From positions 1-64,000 of the forward strand of contig JANXZG010000019.1 of the NCBI GenBank assembly GCA_025355645.1: a stretch of DNA of 64,000 bases. Reading direction: 5' to 3'. Positions within the stretch are counted from its first letter, which is position 1. Each line of letters starts with the position of its first letter. The DNA comes from Gammaproteobacteria bacterium. GTDB lineage: Bacteria > Pseudomonadota > Gammaproteobacteria > Steroidobacterales > Steroidobacteraceae. The translations under genes and the position numbers were made by a program. Below are positions 46,488 through 55,371 of this stretch, piece by piece. The notes beneath the pieces were generated by a model. It was not told where the DNA came from, did no database searches, and saw nothing but the letters and a program-made list of their open reading frames with translations.

Positions 46488-48889
46488 TGCGACGTCGAAA
46501 GCTGGCGGTGGGAATATGGGCGGCCGGCGTCGTGGTTGCGATTATCCTGGTCAGCCGCGTGCGCTACACGGCCGATCTTTCAGCGTTCCTGCCGGCGCTT
46601 CCTTCGCAGCAGCAGCAACTGTTGGTCGAGGAACTGGCACAAGGGCCCGCAGCGCGCTTCATCTTGATAGCCATCTCGGGCGCGGATCCCGGCACGAGGG
46701 CCGCTCTGTCCATGGCGCTGGCTGCGCAATTGGGCAATGACCCGCAGTTTCGTTCCATTGCAAACGGCGCATCAGGACCGAGCGCTGCCGACCGCGATTT
46801 CGTGTTGAGGTACCGTTACCTGCTGAGCGCGCGGATCAACGCGGAATATTTCAACGTCGATGCCCTGCGCGCTGCGATCCGCGACAACGTTGATCTGCTC
46901 GCCTCACCGATCGGCCTCTTGTCCAAGGACTTGTTTTCGCGCGATCCGACCGGCGAGACGCTGCAGGTACTGGCGCAAATCGATCGGCCGAACCAGCCGC
47001 GCATGGCAGACGGCGTGTGGATCTCCGCCGATGCACAGCGCGCGCTGCTGGTAGCGCAGACCGCTGCGCAGGGCAGCGATACCGACGGTCAGCAGCACGC
47101 GATGGCGGCGATACGCGATGCCTTCGTGGCGGCGCAGTCAGGCGCGCGCGGCATGCAAGCGCGCGCAGCCGCCCTGCGCATGACGGGCCCTGCAGTGTTC
47201 GCGGTTGAGGCACGCGGCGTAATCATGCATGAGGCGATCCGCCTCTCGGCCTTAAGTTCGCTGCTGATCGCCGCCTTGCTGCTGGCGGTCTACCGCTCAG
47301 TGCGGGTACTCGCGCTCGGCATGCTGCCGGTCGCTTCTGGCGCGCTAGCCGGCGTGGCCGCGGTCGCGCTCGGATTTAACGTAGTGCATGGCGTCACGCT
47401 AGGCTTCGGCGTGACCCTGATTGGCGAATCGGTCGACTATTCGGTGTATTTGTTCCTGCAGAGCAAGCCGCAGGCCGGGCAGGCGCCCGCTCATGCCGCC
47501 TGGGCCACGGCGTTCTGGCCGACAGTGCGCCTCGGCATGCTGACCTCGGTGGTCGGCTTCGCCTCGCTCCTGCCGTCCAGTTTCCCGGGGCTGGCCCAGC
47601 TTGGATGCTACTCAATCGCCGGACTTGTGGTTGCTGCGCTGGTGACTCGCTTCGTGCTGCCGGCAATCCTGCCCGTCGCCATTCAAATGACTAACGTCGC
47701 GCCGCTGGGACGTGCTTTTCTGGGCCTGCTTGCACCCTTGCGCCGCGTACGCGCGGTGCTCTGGCTCGTGCCTGTGGTCGCCATAGCGAGCATAGCGAGT
47801 CGCCACGGTGATATTTGGAATCATGAGCTCTCCGCGCTAAGCCCAGTCCCCGCTGATGCGCAGGCATTCGATGCGCGCATGAGGTCAGACCTTGGCGCGG
47901 CCGACGTCAGGACTCTGGTCGTCGTGAGCGCGGGTTCCGTGGAGGCCGCGCTCGATGGTGCAGAGCAGGTCGGCGGAAAGCTTCAGTCATTGGTCGCGTC
48001 AGGCGACATTGCAGGCTTTGACAGCCCTGCGCGCTACCTGCCGAGCCTGCGTACGCAGCGGTCCCGCCAGGACGCCCTACCGCCTCCAGCAGCGCTTAAG
48101 GCACGTTTTCTGTCTGCCACCGAGGAGCTGCCCATTCGCCCCGCGGAGTTCAACGGTTTCATAGATGACATCGAAGCCGCCCGGCACTTAGCGCCGGCAA
48201 CGCGGCAGGACTTGCAGGGCGCGGGCCTTGCCTCGGGCGTCGATGCGCTGCTGGTGCAAAACGGCAAGCGCTGGCACGCGTTGGTGCCGCTTGAGGCCAT
48301 GCACGAGGGAGCGCAGGCATATAAGATCGATCCGGCGCGCATAGAGTCGGCGCTGAAGGGGCTGTCGCTGAGCGATGCGGATGTCGTTGTGCTCGATTTG
48401 AAGCGCGAGTCAGACAACTTGTATTCGGGGTATCTCGGCCAGTCGATGCGACTCTCGCTCGCCGGCCTGGGCGCTATCCTGCTGCTGCTCATGGTCGCCT
48501 TGGGTTCTCTGGCGCGCGTCGCTCGGGTGATCCTGCCACTCATACTGGCGGTGCTGCTGGTGCTGACGGGGTTTGTGATGGCAGGGCATGCGATGACGAT
48601 ACTGAATCTGGTCGGAATGCTGCTGGTCGTCGCGATCGGGTCAAACTATTGCCTGTTTTTCGATCGAGAGTCGCAACGGCACGACGATCGGCTCGCCGAG
48701 CGCACCTTGGCGTCGCTGCTGGTCGCCAATGCGACTACAGTAATTGGGTTTGGCGTGCTCGCGACGTCAACCGTACCCGTATTGTCAGCGGTAGGCATGA
48801 CCGTCGCGCCCGGCGCATTCCTGGCGCTTGTGCTGGGCGCGATACTCGCTCGCGAGGCGCCGGCGGCTGCGCGGTCCCCTCATGCATAA
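46487..48889 (+). CDS. MMPL/RND-superfamily exporter (polyene cluster)
   Basis: An inner-membrane transporter of 800 residues with the duplicated RND-like layout: helix 1 (about 8-23), a large periplasmic loop, a helix bundle around 250-430, a second periplasmic loop, and a final bundle from about 655 to 795. A characteristic GVTLIGESVDYSVYLFLQSK segment lies in the first bundle and IGSNYCLFFDRES in the second. COG4258-type exporters are standard in aryl polyene clusters and are thought to hand the lipid to the LolA-like carrier. The ATG overlaps the LolA-like gene by one base. Confidence 0.9.
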   Translation: MRRRKLAVGIWAAGVVVAIILVSRVRYTADLSAFLPALPSQQQQLLVEELAQGPAARFILIAISGADPGTRAALSMALAAQLGNDPQFRSIANGASGPSAADRDFVLRYRYLLSARINAEYFNVDALRAAIRDNVDLLASPIGLLSKDLFSRDPTGETLQVLAQIDRPNQPRMADGVWISADAQRALLVAQTAAQGSDTDGQQHAMAAIRDAFVAAQSGARGMQARAAALRMTGPAVFAVEARGVIMHEAIRLSALSSLLIAALLLAVYRSVRVLALGMLPVASGALAGVAAVALGFNVVHGVTLGFGVTLIGESVDYSVYLFLQSKPQAGQAPAHAAWATAFWPTVRLGMLTSVVGFASLLPSSFPGLAQLGCYSIAGLVVAALVTRFVLPAILPVAIQMTNVAPLGRAFLGLLAPLRRVRAVLWLVPVVAIASIASRHGDIWNHELSALSPVPADAQAFDARMRSDLGAADVRTLVVVSAGSVEAALDGAEQVGGKLQSLVASGDIAGFDSPARYLPSLRTQRSRQDALPPPAALKARFLSATEELPIRPAEFNGFIDDIEAARHLAPATRQDLQGAGLASGVDALLVQNGKRWHALVPLEAMHEGAQAYKIDPARIESALKGLSLSDADVVVLDLKRESDNLYSGYLGQSMRLSLAGLGAILLLLMVALGSLARVARVILPLILAVLLVLTGFVMAGHAMTILNLVGMLLVVAIGSNYCLFFDRESQRHDDRLAERTLASLLVANATTVIGFGVLATSTVPVLSAVGMTVAPGAFLALVLGAILAREAPAAARSPHA

Positions 48890-49691
48890 CAACCGGCAAA
48901 CCCGTCGAGATTGGCTGCCCTCGCCTTTTATGAAACTCACCTTCGCTTTGCATGTGCTGCTTGTGATTATGGTCATCGCGCGGCCGGCGCTTTGGCCCTG
49001 GGCGCTGGCCGGTCTCGTGCTCAATCATTTATTGATCACCGCTGGCGGGCTCTGGCCGCGGGGTACCCTGCTTGGCCCGAACGTGACGCGCTTGGCGGCG
49101 GGCGGCCCCGGCGAAGGCTGCGTGGCCATCACGATCGATGATGGGCCGGTCCCCGACGTGACGCCTGCCGTACTCGACATCCTCGACCGCTTTGGCGCCA
49201 AGGCCACGTTCTTCTGCATTGGCGATCGGGTGCTTGCCTGCCCCGACCTAGCGCGTGAGATCGTGAGTCGGGGCCATACGATTGAGAATCACAGCCTGCA
49301 CCACTTCTATCGTTTTTCGATACTCGGCCCGTGGTTGATGGCCCGCGAGGTGCAGGGCGGCCAGGATGCTATTGCCGCTGTTGTCGGCCGTCGGCCGACC
49401 TGCTTTCGCGCACCGGCGGGATTTCGGAATCCTTTTCTCGAGCCCATCCTCGCCCACCTCGGGTTGCAGCTGGTGAGCTGGACGCGGCGCGGCTTCGACA
49501 CAGTCGAGAAGGATCCGGATGTGGTTCGCCAGCGGCTGCTGCGTAACCTTGCGGCAGGCGATATCCTGCTGCTTCACGATGGACGGGCAGCGCGCACCGC
49601 GGGTGGCGCGCCCGTGATCGTCGATGTGTTGCCGGGCCTGCTCGAGGCGATCGGCAAGGCCGGGCTTCGCACTACGTCCCTCGGGGCCTGA
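48882..49691 (+). CDS. Polysaccharide deacetylase (NodB-like) membrane protein
   Basis: A 269-residue protein with two N-terminal hydrophobic segments (about 17-33 and 36-54) and a NodB-homology domain. The metal and catalytic motifs are intact: AITIDDGPVPD (two Asp) and ENHSLHHF (H-x3-H), plus RAPAGFRNP and LLHDG near the end. Such enzymes remove N- or O-acetyl groups from carbohydrates; here it might deacetylate a sugar head group attached to the polyene. The ATG overlaps the exporter's stop by 8 bp; an ATG at 48930 is an alternative start. Confidence 0.87.
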   Translation: MHNNRQTRRDWLPSPFMKLTFALHVLLVIMVIARPALWPWALAGLVLNHLLITAGGLWPRGTLLGPNVTRLAAGGPGEGCVAITIDDGPVPDVTPAVLDILDRFGAKATFFCIGDRVLACPDLAREIVSRGHTIENHSLHHFYRFSILGPWLMAREVQGGQDAIAAVVGRRPTCFRAPAGFRNPFLEPILAHLGLQLVSWTRRGFDTVEKDPDVVRQRLLRNLAAGDILLLHDGRAARTAGGAPVIVDVLPGLLEAIGKAGLRTTSLGA

Positions 49692-49700
49692 GAAAAAGCA

Positions 49701-50375
49701 ATGGCCATTCAATTCTTGCTGGTCGTGCTGTACATGGCAGTTACCCACCTAGCAGTTGTCTTGCCGAGCGATCGCATGGCGCTGATCTCTATCAATCTGC
49801 TCGCGTTGATTGTGCTGCTGGGCCCGTTGAAAAAGCGCGAGCCCTGGGCCTACTTTGGCATGGCAGCGCTCGTCGCAATGCTCTGTCTGGGGTCTGGCGC
49901 TCGTCTCGCGCAGATCGTGATATTCCTGCCTCCGATCGTAATGAACGTCGGGCTGTGCTGGCTGTTCGGGCATACGCTGGTGGGTGGACGCACCCCGTTG
50001 GTCGTGCGCATGGTGCGCCTCCTGCATGGCAGGGATGACGTGCCGGAACCGGTGCTGCGATATGCGCGCCGGGTCACGGCGGTCTGGACCGGCCTGTTCC
50101 TATTCAACGCGGCGGTGTGCCTTGTGCTTGCCCTATGCGCCACGCCCGGTGGATTACTGCTAGCGGCGGGATACCGGCCTATGTTCACCGTGCCGGTGCG
50201 CGACTGGTCACTGTTCTCCGACATCGGTAGCAACGTGCTGGTCGGATTGATGTTCGTCGCCGAATATACCTGGCGCCGGCAGCTGTTCCCTTGGCAACCG
50301 TATCGAAACTTCTTTGATTTCCTGCGGCGCGCGGCGGCGATCGGTCCTGCGTTGTTCACCGACCTGATGCGATAG
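49701..50375 (+). CDS. Polyene-cluster predicted membrane protein (COG4648-like)
   Basis: A 224-residue polytopic membrane protein with about six hydrophobic segments, opening MAIQFLLVVLYMAVTHLAVV. It ends with a cytosolic tail after the YRNFFDFLRRAAAIG segment. I associate this type of protein with aryl polyene clusters, but its function is unknown; no catalytic motif is visible. A GAGAAAAAG ribosome site precedes the ATG, 9 nt after the deacetylase stop. The downstream dehydratase starts 7 nt after its end. Confidence 0.75.
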   Translation: MAIQFLLVVLYMAVTHLAVVLPSDRMALISINLLALIVLLGPLKKREPWAYFGMAALVAMLCLGSGARLAQIVIFLPPIVMNVGLCWLFGHTLVGGRTPLVVRMVRLLHGRDDVPEPVLRYARRVTAVWTGLFLFNAAVCLVLALCATPGGLLLAAGYRPMFTVPVRDWSLFSDIGSNVLVGLMFVAEYTWRRQLFPWQPYRNFFDFLRRAAAIGPALFTDLMR

Positions 50376-50382
50376 CAGGCCC

Positions 50383-50712
50383 GTGCATACCCCCGACGCA
50401 GACCATCCATTGCGCTTCACGTTCGCTATCCCGGCGGATCATCCGTCGCTCGCGGGGCATTTTCCCGGAGCGCCCGTGGTGCCCGGCGTCATCGTGCTGG
50501 ATTACGTGCTCTCCCAATTGGCATGGCCGAGGGGCGTGCCGCGCCGCCTGGCATGGGTCAAGTTCCTCAGAGCCCTGCTGCCGGCGCAGGTCGCCACCGC
50601 CACACTGTCACAAGAGGGCGCCGGCTGGCGCTTCACGGTGACGCGGGGCGAGGAAATTCTGGCGCAGGGGATGCTCGTCGCGCCGGAGCGGGTCCTGCGG
50701 GTCAAATCGTGA
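50383..50712 (+). CDS. FabA/FabZ-like 3-hydroxyacyl-ACP dehydratase (polyene cluster)
   Basis: A small hotdog-fold dehydratase of 109 residues. The active-site helix reads AGHFPGAPVVPGVIVLD. His26 is the catalytic histidine, and the acid 14 residues later is Asp40, the FabA-type His/Asp pair, rather than the Glu of FabZ. It should remove water from the 3-hydroxyacyl intermediate in each polyene extension round. The start is GTG; the stop overlaps the GTG of the acyltransferase gene. Confidence 0.87.
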   Translation: MHTPDADHPLRFTFAIPADHPSLAGHFPGAPVVPGVIVLDYVLSQLAWPRGVPRRLAWVKFLRALLPAQVATATLSQEGAGWRFTVTRGEEILAQGMLVAPERVLRVKS

Positions 50713-51614
50713 AGCAGCCGACACCACTCGCCTGGATGAGCCGGCCTGAGGGCGGTGGCCGCGTCGCACTATGGTTCGTGCGGACGCTGGCATTGCGGGT
50801 GGGCCGGACGCCGGCACGCCTCGTGCTCGCGCCGGTGGCCGCTTACTTTGTGCTGCGCCGCGGCCCGGAGCGGCGCGCGTCGCGACGCTTCCTGGCACGC
50901 GCGTTCGGTAGGCCGGCGACGCTGAGGGACGTATGGCGTCACATGTTCACGTTTGCGGTCGTGACCCTCGATCGGATATTCCTGCTGACCGAGGAGTTCC
51001 GGCGCTTCGAGTTGCGCACCCATGGCCTCGATGAAGTTTTTGAAACGGTCGACTTCTCCCGGGGAGTCCTGTTCATCGGGGCGCATGTAGGCAGTTTCGA
51101 CGCGCTGCGCGTCCTGGCGCTTCAGAAGCCCGGCCTCAAGGTTCGACCTGTTATAGATCTCAAACAAAATCCGACTGTCTCGAGGCTGCTTAACGCGCTG
51201 AATCCCGCGATTGCCGATAGCATCATCAACGCGCGCCAGGACGGTGTCGCGACCGCGCTAGCAATTCGCGAGGCACTCGAGCAGCGCGCGGTCGTGACGC
51301 TGCTGGCGGATCGGGCGCGCCCGGGCAATGGCCTGGCCACAGTCGATTTATTGGGTCTCCCAGCCGCACTGCCGACGGCCCCGTGGCTGCTCGCCATTGC
51401 GCTGAAGGTGCCGGTCGTGCTGTGCTTCGGGTTGTATCGCGGAGGCCGATGCTATGAGTTGCACTTCGAGAAGTTTGCCGACTCGCTGGTGGCTCCGCGC
51501 CCCGCGCGCGCCGCGGTGGTTATACAAGTCGTGCAGCGGTTCGCCGACCGGCTTTCGCACTACGCGCGCCTGGCGCCCTATAACTGGTTCAATTTCTATG
51601 ATCTGTGGATATAG
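50709..51614 (+). CDS. LpxL/HtrB-like acyltransferase (polyene cluster)
   Basis: A lysophospholipid-acyltransferase-family protein of 302 residues with an N-terminal hydrophobic anchor region and the catalytic HX4D motif in GAHVGSFDALRVL. The family segment LLADRARPGNG and the C-terminal YNWFNFYDLW are also present. In aryl polyene clusters such enzymes are proposed to transfer the polyenoyl chain or a fatty acid to the lipid anchor. The GTG at 50709 overlaps the dehydratase stop (GTGA); an in-frame start at 50523 would lie inside the dehydratase gene and is rejected. Confidence 0.88.
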   Translation: MKQPTPLAWMSRPEGGGRVALWFVRTLALRVGRTPARLVLAPVAAYFVLRRGPERRASRRFLARAFGRPATLRDVWRHMFTFAVVTLDRIFLLTEEFRRFELRTHGLDEVFETVDFSRGVLFIGAHVGSFDALRVLALQKPGLKVRPVIDLKQNPTVSRLLNALNPAIADSIINARQDGVATALAIREALEQRAVVTLLADRARPGNGLATVDLLGLPAALPTAPWLLAIALKVPVVLCFGLYRGGRCYELHFEKFADSLVAPRPARAAVVIQVVQRFADRLSHYARLAPYNWFNFYDLWI

Positions 51615-51620
51615 CCAGCC

Positions 51621-52049
51621 ATGTTGACCCCTGGCATATCCGACCTGATTCCGCACGGCGGCTCGATGTGCCTGCTCGAGCGCGTCGTCTCGTGGGATGC
51701 AGCGCAATTGACGGCTGCTACCGGCAGTCATCGGCATGCCGACAATCCGCTGCTGCGAAATGGCAGCCTGGATTCGGTGCACCTGTGCGAATACGGCGCG
51801 CAGGCCATGGCCGTGCATGGCGGCCTGCTTGCGCAGCAGCAGGGACAGCGCGCGGCGCCGGGATTCCTGGTATCGCTCCGCGATGTGTGGCTAGCGCCGG
51901 TCGCGGTGCAGGAGTGTGCCGGTGAACTCGAAGTGGTGGCGAGGCGCCTGTTTGGCGATGGCAGCGGCTGGCAATATGAATTCGCAGTCTCGCATCAATC
52001 CAGAATGCTGGCCTCGGGGCGCGTCGCCGTGGTGCTGCGGCGTGGCTGA
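51621..52049 (+). CDS. ApeP-like hotdog dehydratase (polyene cluster)
   Basis: A 142-residue hotdog-fold protein. The opening LIPHGGSMCLLERVVSWD corresponds to the PHR-type start of FabZ-like dehydratases, and the helix LCEYGAQAMAVHGGLL carries a candidate acidic residue. It resembles the COG4706/ApeP group of aryl polyene clusters, proposed to act with the second hotdog protein as a heteromeric dehydratase. The ATG lies 6 nt after the acyltransferase stop. The following MipA/OmpV gene begins within its last codons. Confidence 0.84.
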   Translation: MLTPGISDLIPHGGSMCLLERVVSWDAAQLTAATGSHRHADNPLLRNGSLDSVHLCEYGAQAMAVHGGLLAQQQGQRAAPGFLVSLRDVWLAPVAVQECAGELEVVARRLFGDGSGWQYEFAVSHQSRMLASGRVAVVLRRG

Positions 52050-52914
52050 GCGTCGGCTTGCCTCGATATTGCTGCGGTTCATCGCGATGTCGGCGCTCTG
52101 CATGCCCGCCTGGAATGCCAGTGCGGAAGCAGAGCTCGTGGATGCGCCCCTGTGGGAAGCCGGTGTGGGCCTAGGCGCGGTCGTCTTTCCGGTTTATCGC
52201 GGCGCGGCGACGACCAGTTTTTACGCCCTGCCGTTGCCATACTTCGTCTATCGCGGCAGCTTTTTTCGCGCCGATCACAATGGCGCCTCCCTGCAGGTCG
52301 TGGACAATGAACGGTTTCAGCTGCATTTCAGTGCAAACGCCGGCCCGCCGGTCAAGAGTTCTGATGTCGCCATACGCGCGGGAATGCCTGATCTGCGGCC
52401 GACGATCGAGTTCGGCCCTTCGCTTGAAATCCAGCTATGGCGCTCGCGGGACAGCGAGACTGTCCTGAGCGCGCAACTGCCGGTGCGTGCGGCCGTGACC
52501 CTCGAATCAGCGCCACGCTCAATCGGCGCAGTCGGATCCGCGTTCATCAACATCGACCGGCAGAATGCATTTGGCCTTAAAGGCTGGTCAATGGGCATGC
52601 GCATGGGACCGATGTTCCAGACACATTCCTATGACCAGTATTTTTATGGGGTGGACCCAGAGTACGCGCGCGCCGGTCGTCCGGCGTTTAACGCCGCAGG
52701 GGGTTACGCGGGTACGCAGTGGCTGGGCTCGGTCACCAAGCGCTTCGCCCACACCTGGATTGGCGCATTCGTGCGTTACGACACGCTGGATGGCGCGGCA
52801 TTTGCCGGCAGCCCGCTGGTGCAATCTCGGCATTACCTGGCTGCGGGAATCGGCTTCTCCTGGGTCATCCGCACCTCATCCGAGACCGTGCGCATCGATC
52901 CTGCGCGTGATTAA
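52042..52914 (+). CDS. MipA/OmpV-family outer-membrane protein
   Basis: A 290-residue beta-barrel candidate with a signal peptide (LASILLRFIAMSALCMP, cleavage near ASA). Alternating amphipathic strands follow, such as WEAGVGLGAVVFPVYRG and YLAAGIGFSWVI. The opening barrel block YRGA-FYALPLPYFVYRG is typical of the MipA/OmpV family. The GTG at 52042 overlaps the dehydratase stop; an ATG at 52087 is an alternative. It closes the first rightward block of the polyene cluster, so a part in placing the pigment in the outer membrane is possible but unproven. Confidence 0.82.
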   Translation: MAERRLASILLRFIAMSALCMPAWNASAEAELVDAPLWEAGVGLGAVVFPVYRGAATTSFYALPLPYFVYRGSFFRADHNGASLQVVDNERFQLHFSANAGPPVKSSDVAIRAGMPDLRPTIEFGPSLEIQLWRSRDSETVLSAQLPVRAAVTLESAPRSIGAVGSAFINIDRQNAFGLKGWSMGMRMGPMFQTHSYDQYFYGVDPEYARAGRPAFNAAGGYAGTQWLGSVTKRFAHTWIGAFVRYDTLDGAAFAGSPLVQSRHYLAAGIGFSWVIRTSSETVRIDPARD

Positions 52915-52919
52915 CCGGG

Positions 52920-54545
52920 TCAGGCCGACAAGGGATAGCACAGCAGGTCCGCATTCATGGCGGGCGGCCGCCGTGACAGAGCGATGACCCGCTGAGCCTC
53001 CGGCCAATTGCCAACGCCAGGGTTGCCGCTGATCGCATTCCCGACGATTTCCGCGGCCAGTTTCTGCAGATGCTCGGCACCTGCGCGGATGCGAGCGATG
53101 AACCCGGCCGTATCCAGCTTGTCGATCAGGCTGCGATTGAGCGAATCAAACCACGGCAGGCCCGCTTGGTCGAGCAACTGGGCCGGATTGCGCTGCGGCT
53201 CGGGCCTTGCCCACGCGCGCAGGAAAAACTGCATCGCTTCGTTCAGCATGCCCGAGGCGCCCGTCACTTCGCGCACCGCACCGAGCGCGGCGAGGTCCGT
53301 CAGGCGATCCTGGAAGAATATCTGGCACAGAATCCCCCAGTAATACGCATAGTCCCAAAGGATTTTGGCCGCCAGTACCTCCGGATCCCCGAATATGCGG
53401 TATTGGTCCTGGTAGAGCGTCAGGGTGCTGTCGTAGATCGTGCGGAAAATCTGTTCGTAGCTGGCGACGTAGGCGCCAAATGCCTCGCCACGCATATCGC
53501 GCGCGACCAGGTCGACAATGAAAGTGTTCGCGATCGCGATGAAGTCGGAGCCCGGCGAGTAGAACGGGTCCAGGAAGACGCCGGCGTCACCGGTGATGGC
53601 CCATCGGTCCGAAGACAGGAGCCTGCGGCAGCCGTACGAAAAATTGCGCAGGAACGCGAAATCCGTGGGGCTAGCGCCGGCATCGAGCAGCGCCTGGCGC
53701 AGCCGCGGCTGATGCACTCCGAGCCAATCCATCGCTCGCCCGAACGTGTTCATGCTGCCGAGCGCGTGTAGCGATGCGTCCGCGACGATGCCGACGGAAT
53801 GATAGCCCGAGGAAAGCGGGATCAGCCATACCCAGTACCCGTCGCCAACCAGGTGATTGGTCGAGCGCCAGCGCTGACCCGATTCACAGCGGCTGAGCCA
53901 TTTTTGGTCGGCCGACCAGTCCTCAATATTGATGCGCAGCGGAACGCGGAACCACACCGCATTGGCGTCATGGCGGTTCGACTGCGCTAGTTGCAGCTGG
54001 CGCTTCAGGAGGCCCGCGCGCCCCGACGCATCAACGATCCATCGGCTCTTGAGAAGCCGCATGTGCGCGCCACAGCGGACCTGCACCTCATGACAGGCGT
54101 CGGCAGCGGATGCAGCGCCGATGCGCACCGATTCAACCGCGCAGTCGGTATCCACCCTTACCCCGAGATCGCGTGCGCGCTGCTCAAGGAAATTCTCGAA
54201 GATGCCCCGGTCTATCTGATAGCTTGTCACCGTAAGAAAGCGGCTGACGCCGATTTCCTGTACTGCGTCGATGTCGCTGCGGCCATCGGAATTGAAAAAC
54301 CGGAAGCCGAACTTGCGCAGCTGCGAGGAGCGCAGATGCTCATCGAGCCCGAGCACCTGCGAGAAATAGTGCGCGCCGATCTCCACGGTAGATTCGCCGA
54401 CCTTGTGCGTAGCACGCGGTGCTGGGTTCGCACGGCGCTCAATGACCCGGATGTCGAGCCCAGGGCAGGCCTTGCTCAGGTGCAGCGCGCAGGTCAGTCC
54501 CGCGAGGCCGCCGCCCATGATGATCACGTCGTGGGTACTATTCAT
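52920..54545 (-). CDS. FAD-dependent halogenase-like oxidoreductase A (polyene cluster)
   Basis: A 541-residue flavoprotein with N-terminal dinucleotide-binding motif IIMGGGLAGLTCALHLS. Flavin-dependent halogenase hallmarks are seen: GEST after the FAD motif, a Lys at position 78 in QLRKFGFRFF, the W-x-W-x-I-P motif in GYWVWLIPL, and the FLDPFYSPG segment. A C-terminal helical extension of about 150 residues follows. Xanthomonadins are brominated, so ring halogenation is a fitting job. A monooxygenase or other flavin role is possible. The start overlaps the chain-length-factor gene by 8 bp. Confidence 0.82.
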   Translation of the reverse strand: MNSTHDVIIMGGGLAGLTCALHLSKACPGLDIRVIERRANPAPRATHKVGESTVEIGAHYFSQVLGLDEHLRSSQLRKFGFRFFNSDGRSDIDAVQEIGVSRFLTVTSYQIDRGIFENFLEQRARDLGVRVDTDCAVESVRIGAASAADACHEVQVRCGAHMRLLKSRWIVDASGRAGLLKRQLQLAQSNRHDANAVWFRVPLRINIEDWSADQKWLSRCESGQRWRSTNHLVGDGYWVWLIPLSSGYHSVGIVADASLHALGSMNTFGRAMDWLGVHQPRLRQALLDAGASPTDFAFLRNFSYGCRRLLSSDRWAITGDAGVFLDPFYSPGSDFIAIANTFIVDLVARDMRGEAFGAYVASYEQIFRTIYDSTLTLYQDQYRIFGDPEVLAAKILWDYAYYWGILCQIFFQDRLTDLAALGAVREVTGASGMLNEAMQFFLRAWARPEPQRNPAQLLDQAGLPWFDSLNRSLIDKLDTAGFIARIRAGAEHLQKLAAEIVGNAISGNPGVGNWPEAQRVIALSRRPPAMNADLLCYPLSA

Positions 54546-55371
54546 CGTGACCTGCAGCCGCAGCGCCCTTGACCGCGACCGCCAAGCGGCAGCCCGTGCT
54601 CAGGCCAAGAAGCAATGTGGAGTCCGCGCTTCTTGCCAGTGCGCAGAACAGCGGCAGACATTGGCGCATCGCGTTGTCGGGAAGGATATCTGCCCATTGC
54701 GGTGGCACGGGTGGCGGCGCGCCAATCTGCGGCTCGCCTTCGATGCGGCAAGAGAGGCGCGGACGCAGGTCTTGGGCGCGTCTACGCGGATCAAGGATCA
54801 ACGCCGCCGCCAGCAGCCCTGCGCTCGGCGATATCGCGACCAGCGGACCGCGGGCCGCGACGTCGTAGGCGACAAACAGCACCGGCGTATCATCAGCTAC
54901 CGCCTGCACGAGCGCTTCGAGCAGGCCGTTGGCAAAGGTATAAGTCCATGCCGTCAGCGCGGTCGACTGCTTGACGCAGCCGGTCCCGATGGTCCAGTAG
55001 CCGGACGCAGCATTGTGCACGGAGTTGTGGAACTTGGTCGGCGAGCAAAGCAGCGGTGTGCTGGCGAGTGTGCTGCACATGTAATCATTGATCGGCAGGT
55101 CGCCGTGCGTCGAGGCAAAGATGCTTGGCAGGCTGCGCGGATCCATCTTCGCCATCTCGCAGGCGCTGGCCGCGACCTCGAGTGCGACGGCGATCGTGTC
55201 CGAGGCGCGCCGCCGCTCCGTTGGCGCCAGCAGCCGTGCGGCGACCCGCGCCGGGGGCGCGGCAGGCGGCGCCGCGCTACCGAGCAGGACGTCACGCGCG
55301 ATAGGCCAGCTCGGCAGAGCGGGCGACCAGAACCCAAGGCCGGCCACAGACGCACTTAACTGCGCCGTCAT
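54538..55371 (-). CDS. Ketosynthase-like chain-length-factor protein (polyene cluster)
   Basis: A 277-residue thiolase-fold protein of the short beta-ketoacyl-synthase (Ketoacyl-synt_2) type. The region where a ketosynthase has its catalytic Cys reads FHNSVHNAASGYWTIGTG with no nucleophilic Cys, so it is expected to be a non-catalytic partner, like a chain-length factor. It overlaps the active ketosynthase gene by 4 bp, which fits a KS-CLF heterodimer that sets polyene length. Motifs IFASTHGDLPIND and FVAYDVAARGPL are also seen. Confidence 0.84.
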   Translation of the reverse strand: MTAQLSASVAGLGFWSPALPSWPIARDVLLGSAAPPAAPPARVAARLLAPTERRRASDTIAVALEVAASACEMAKMDPRSLPSIFASTHGDLPINDYMCSTLASTPLLCSPTKFHNSVHNAASGYWTIGTGCVKQSTALTAWTYTFANGLLEALVQAVADDTPVLFVAYDVAARGPLVAISPSAGLLAAALILDPRRRAQDLRPRLSCRIEGEPQIGAPPPVPPQWADILPDNAMRQCLPLFCALARSADSTLLLGLSTGCRLAVAVKGAAAAGHDE

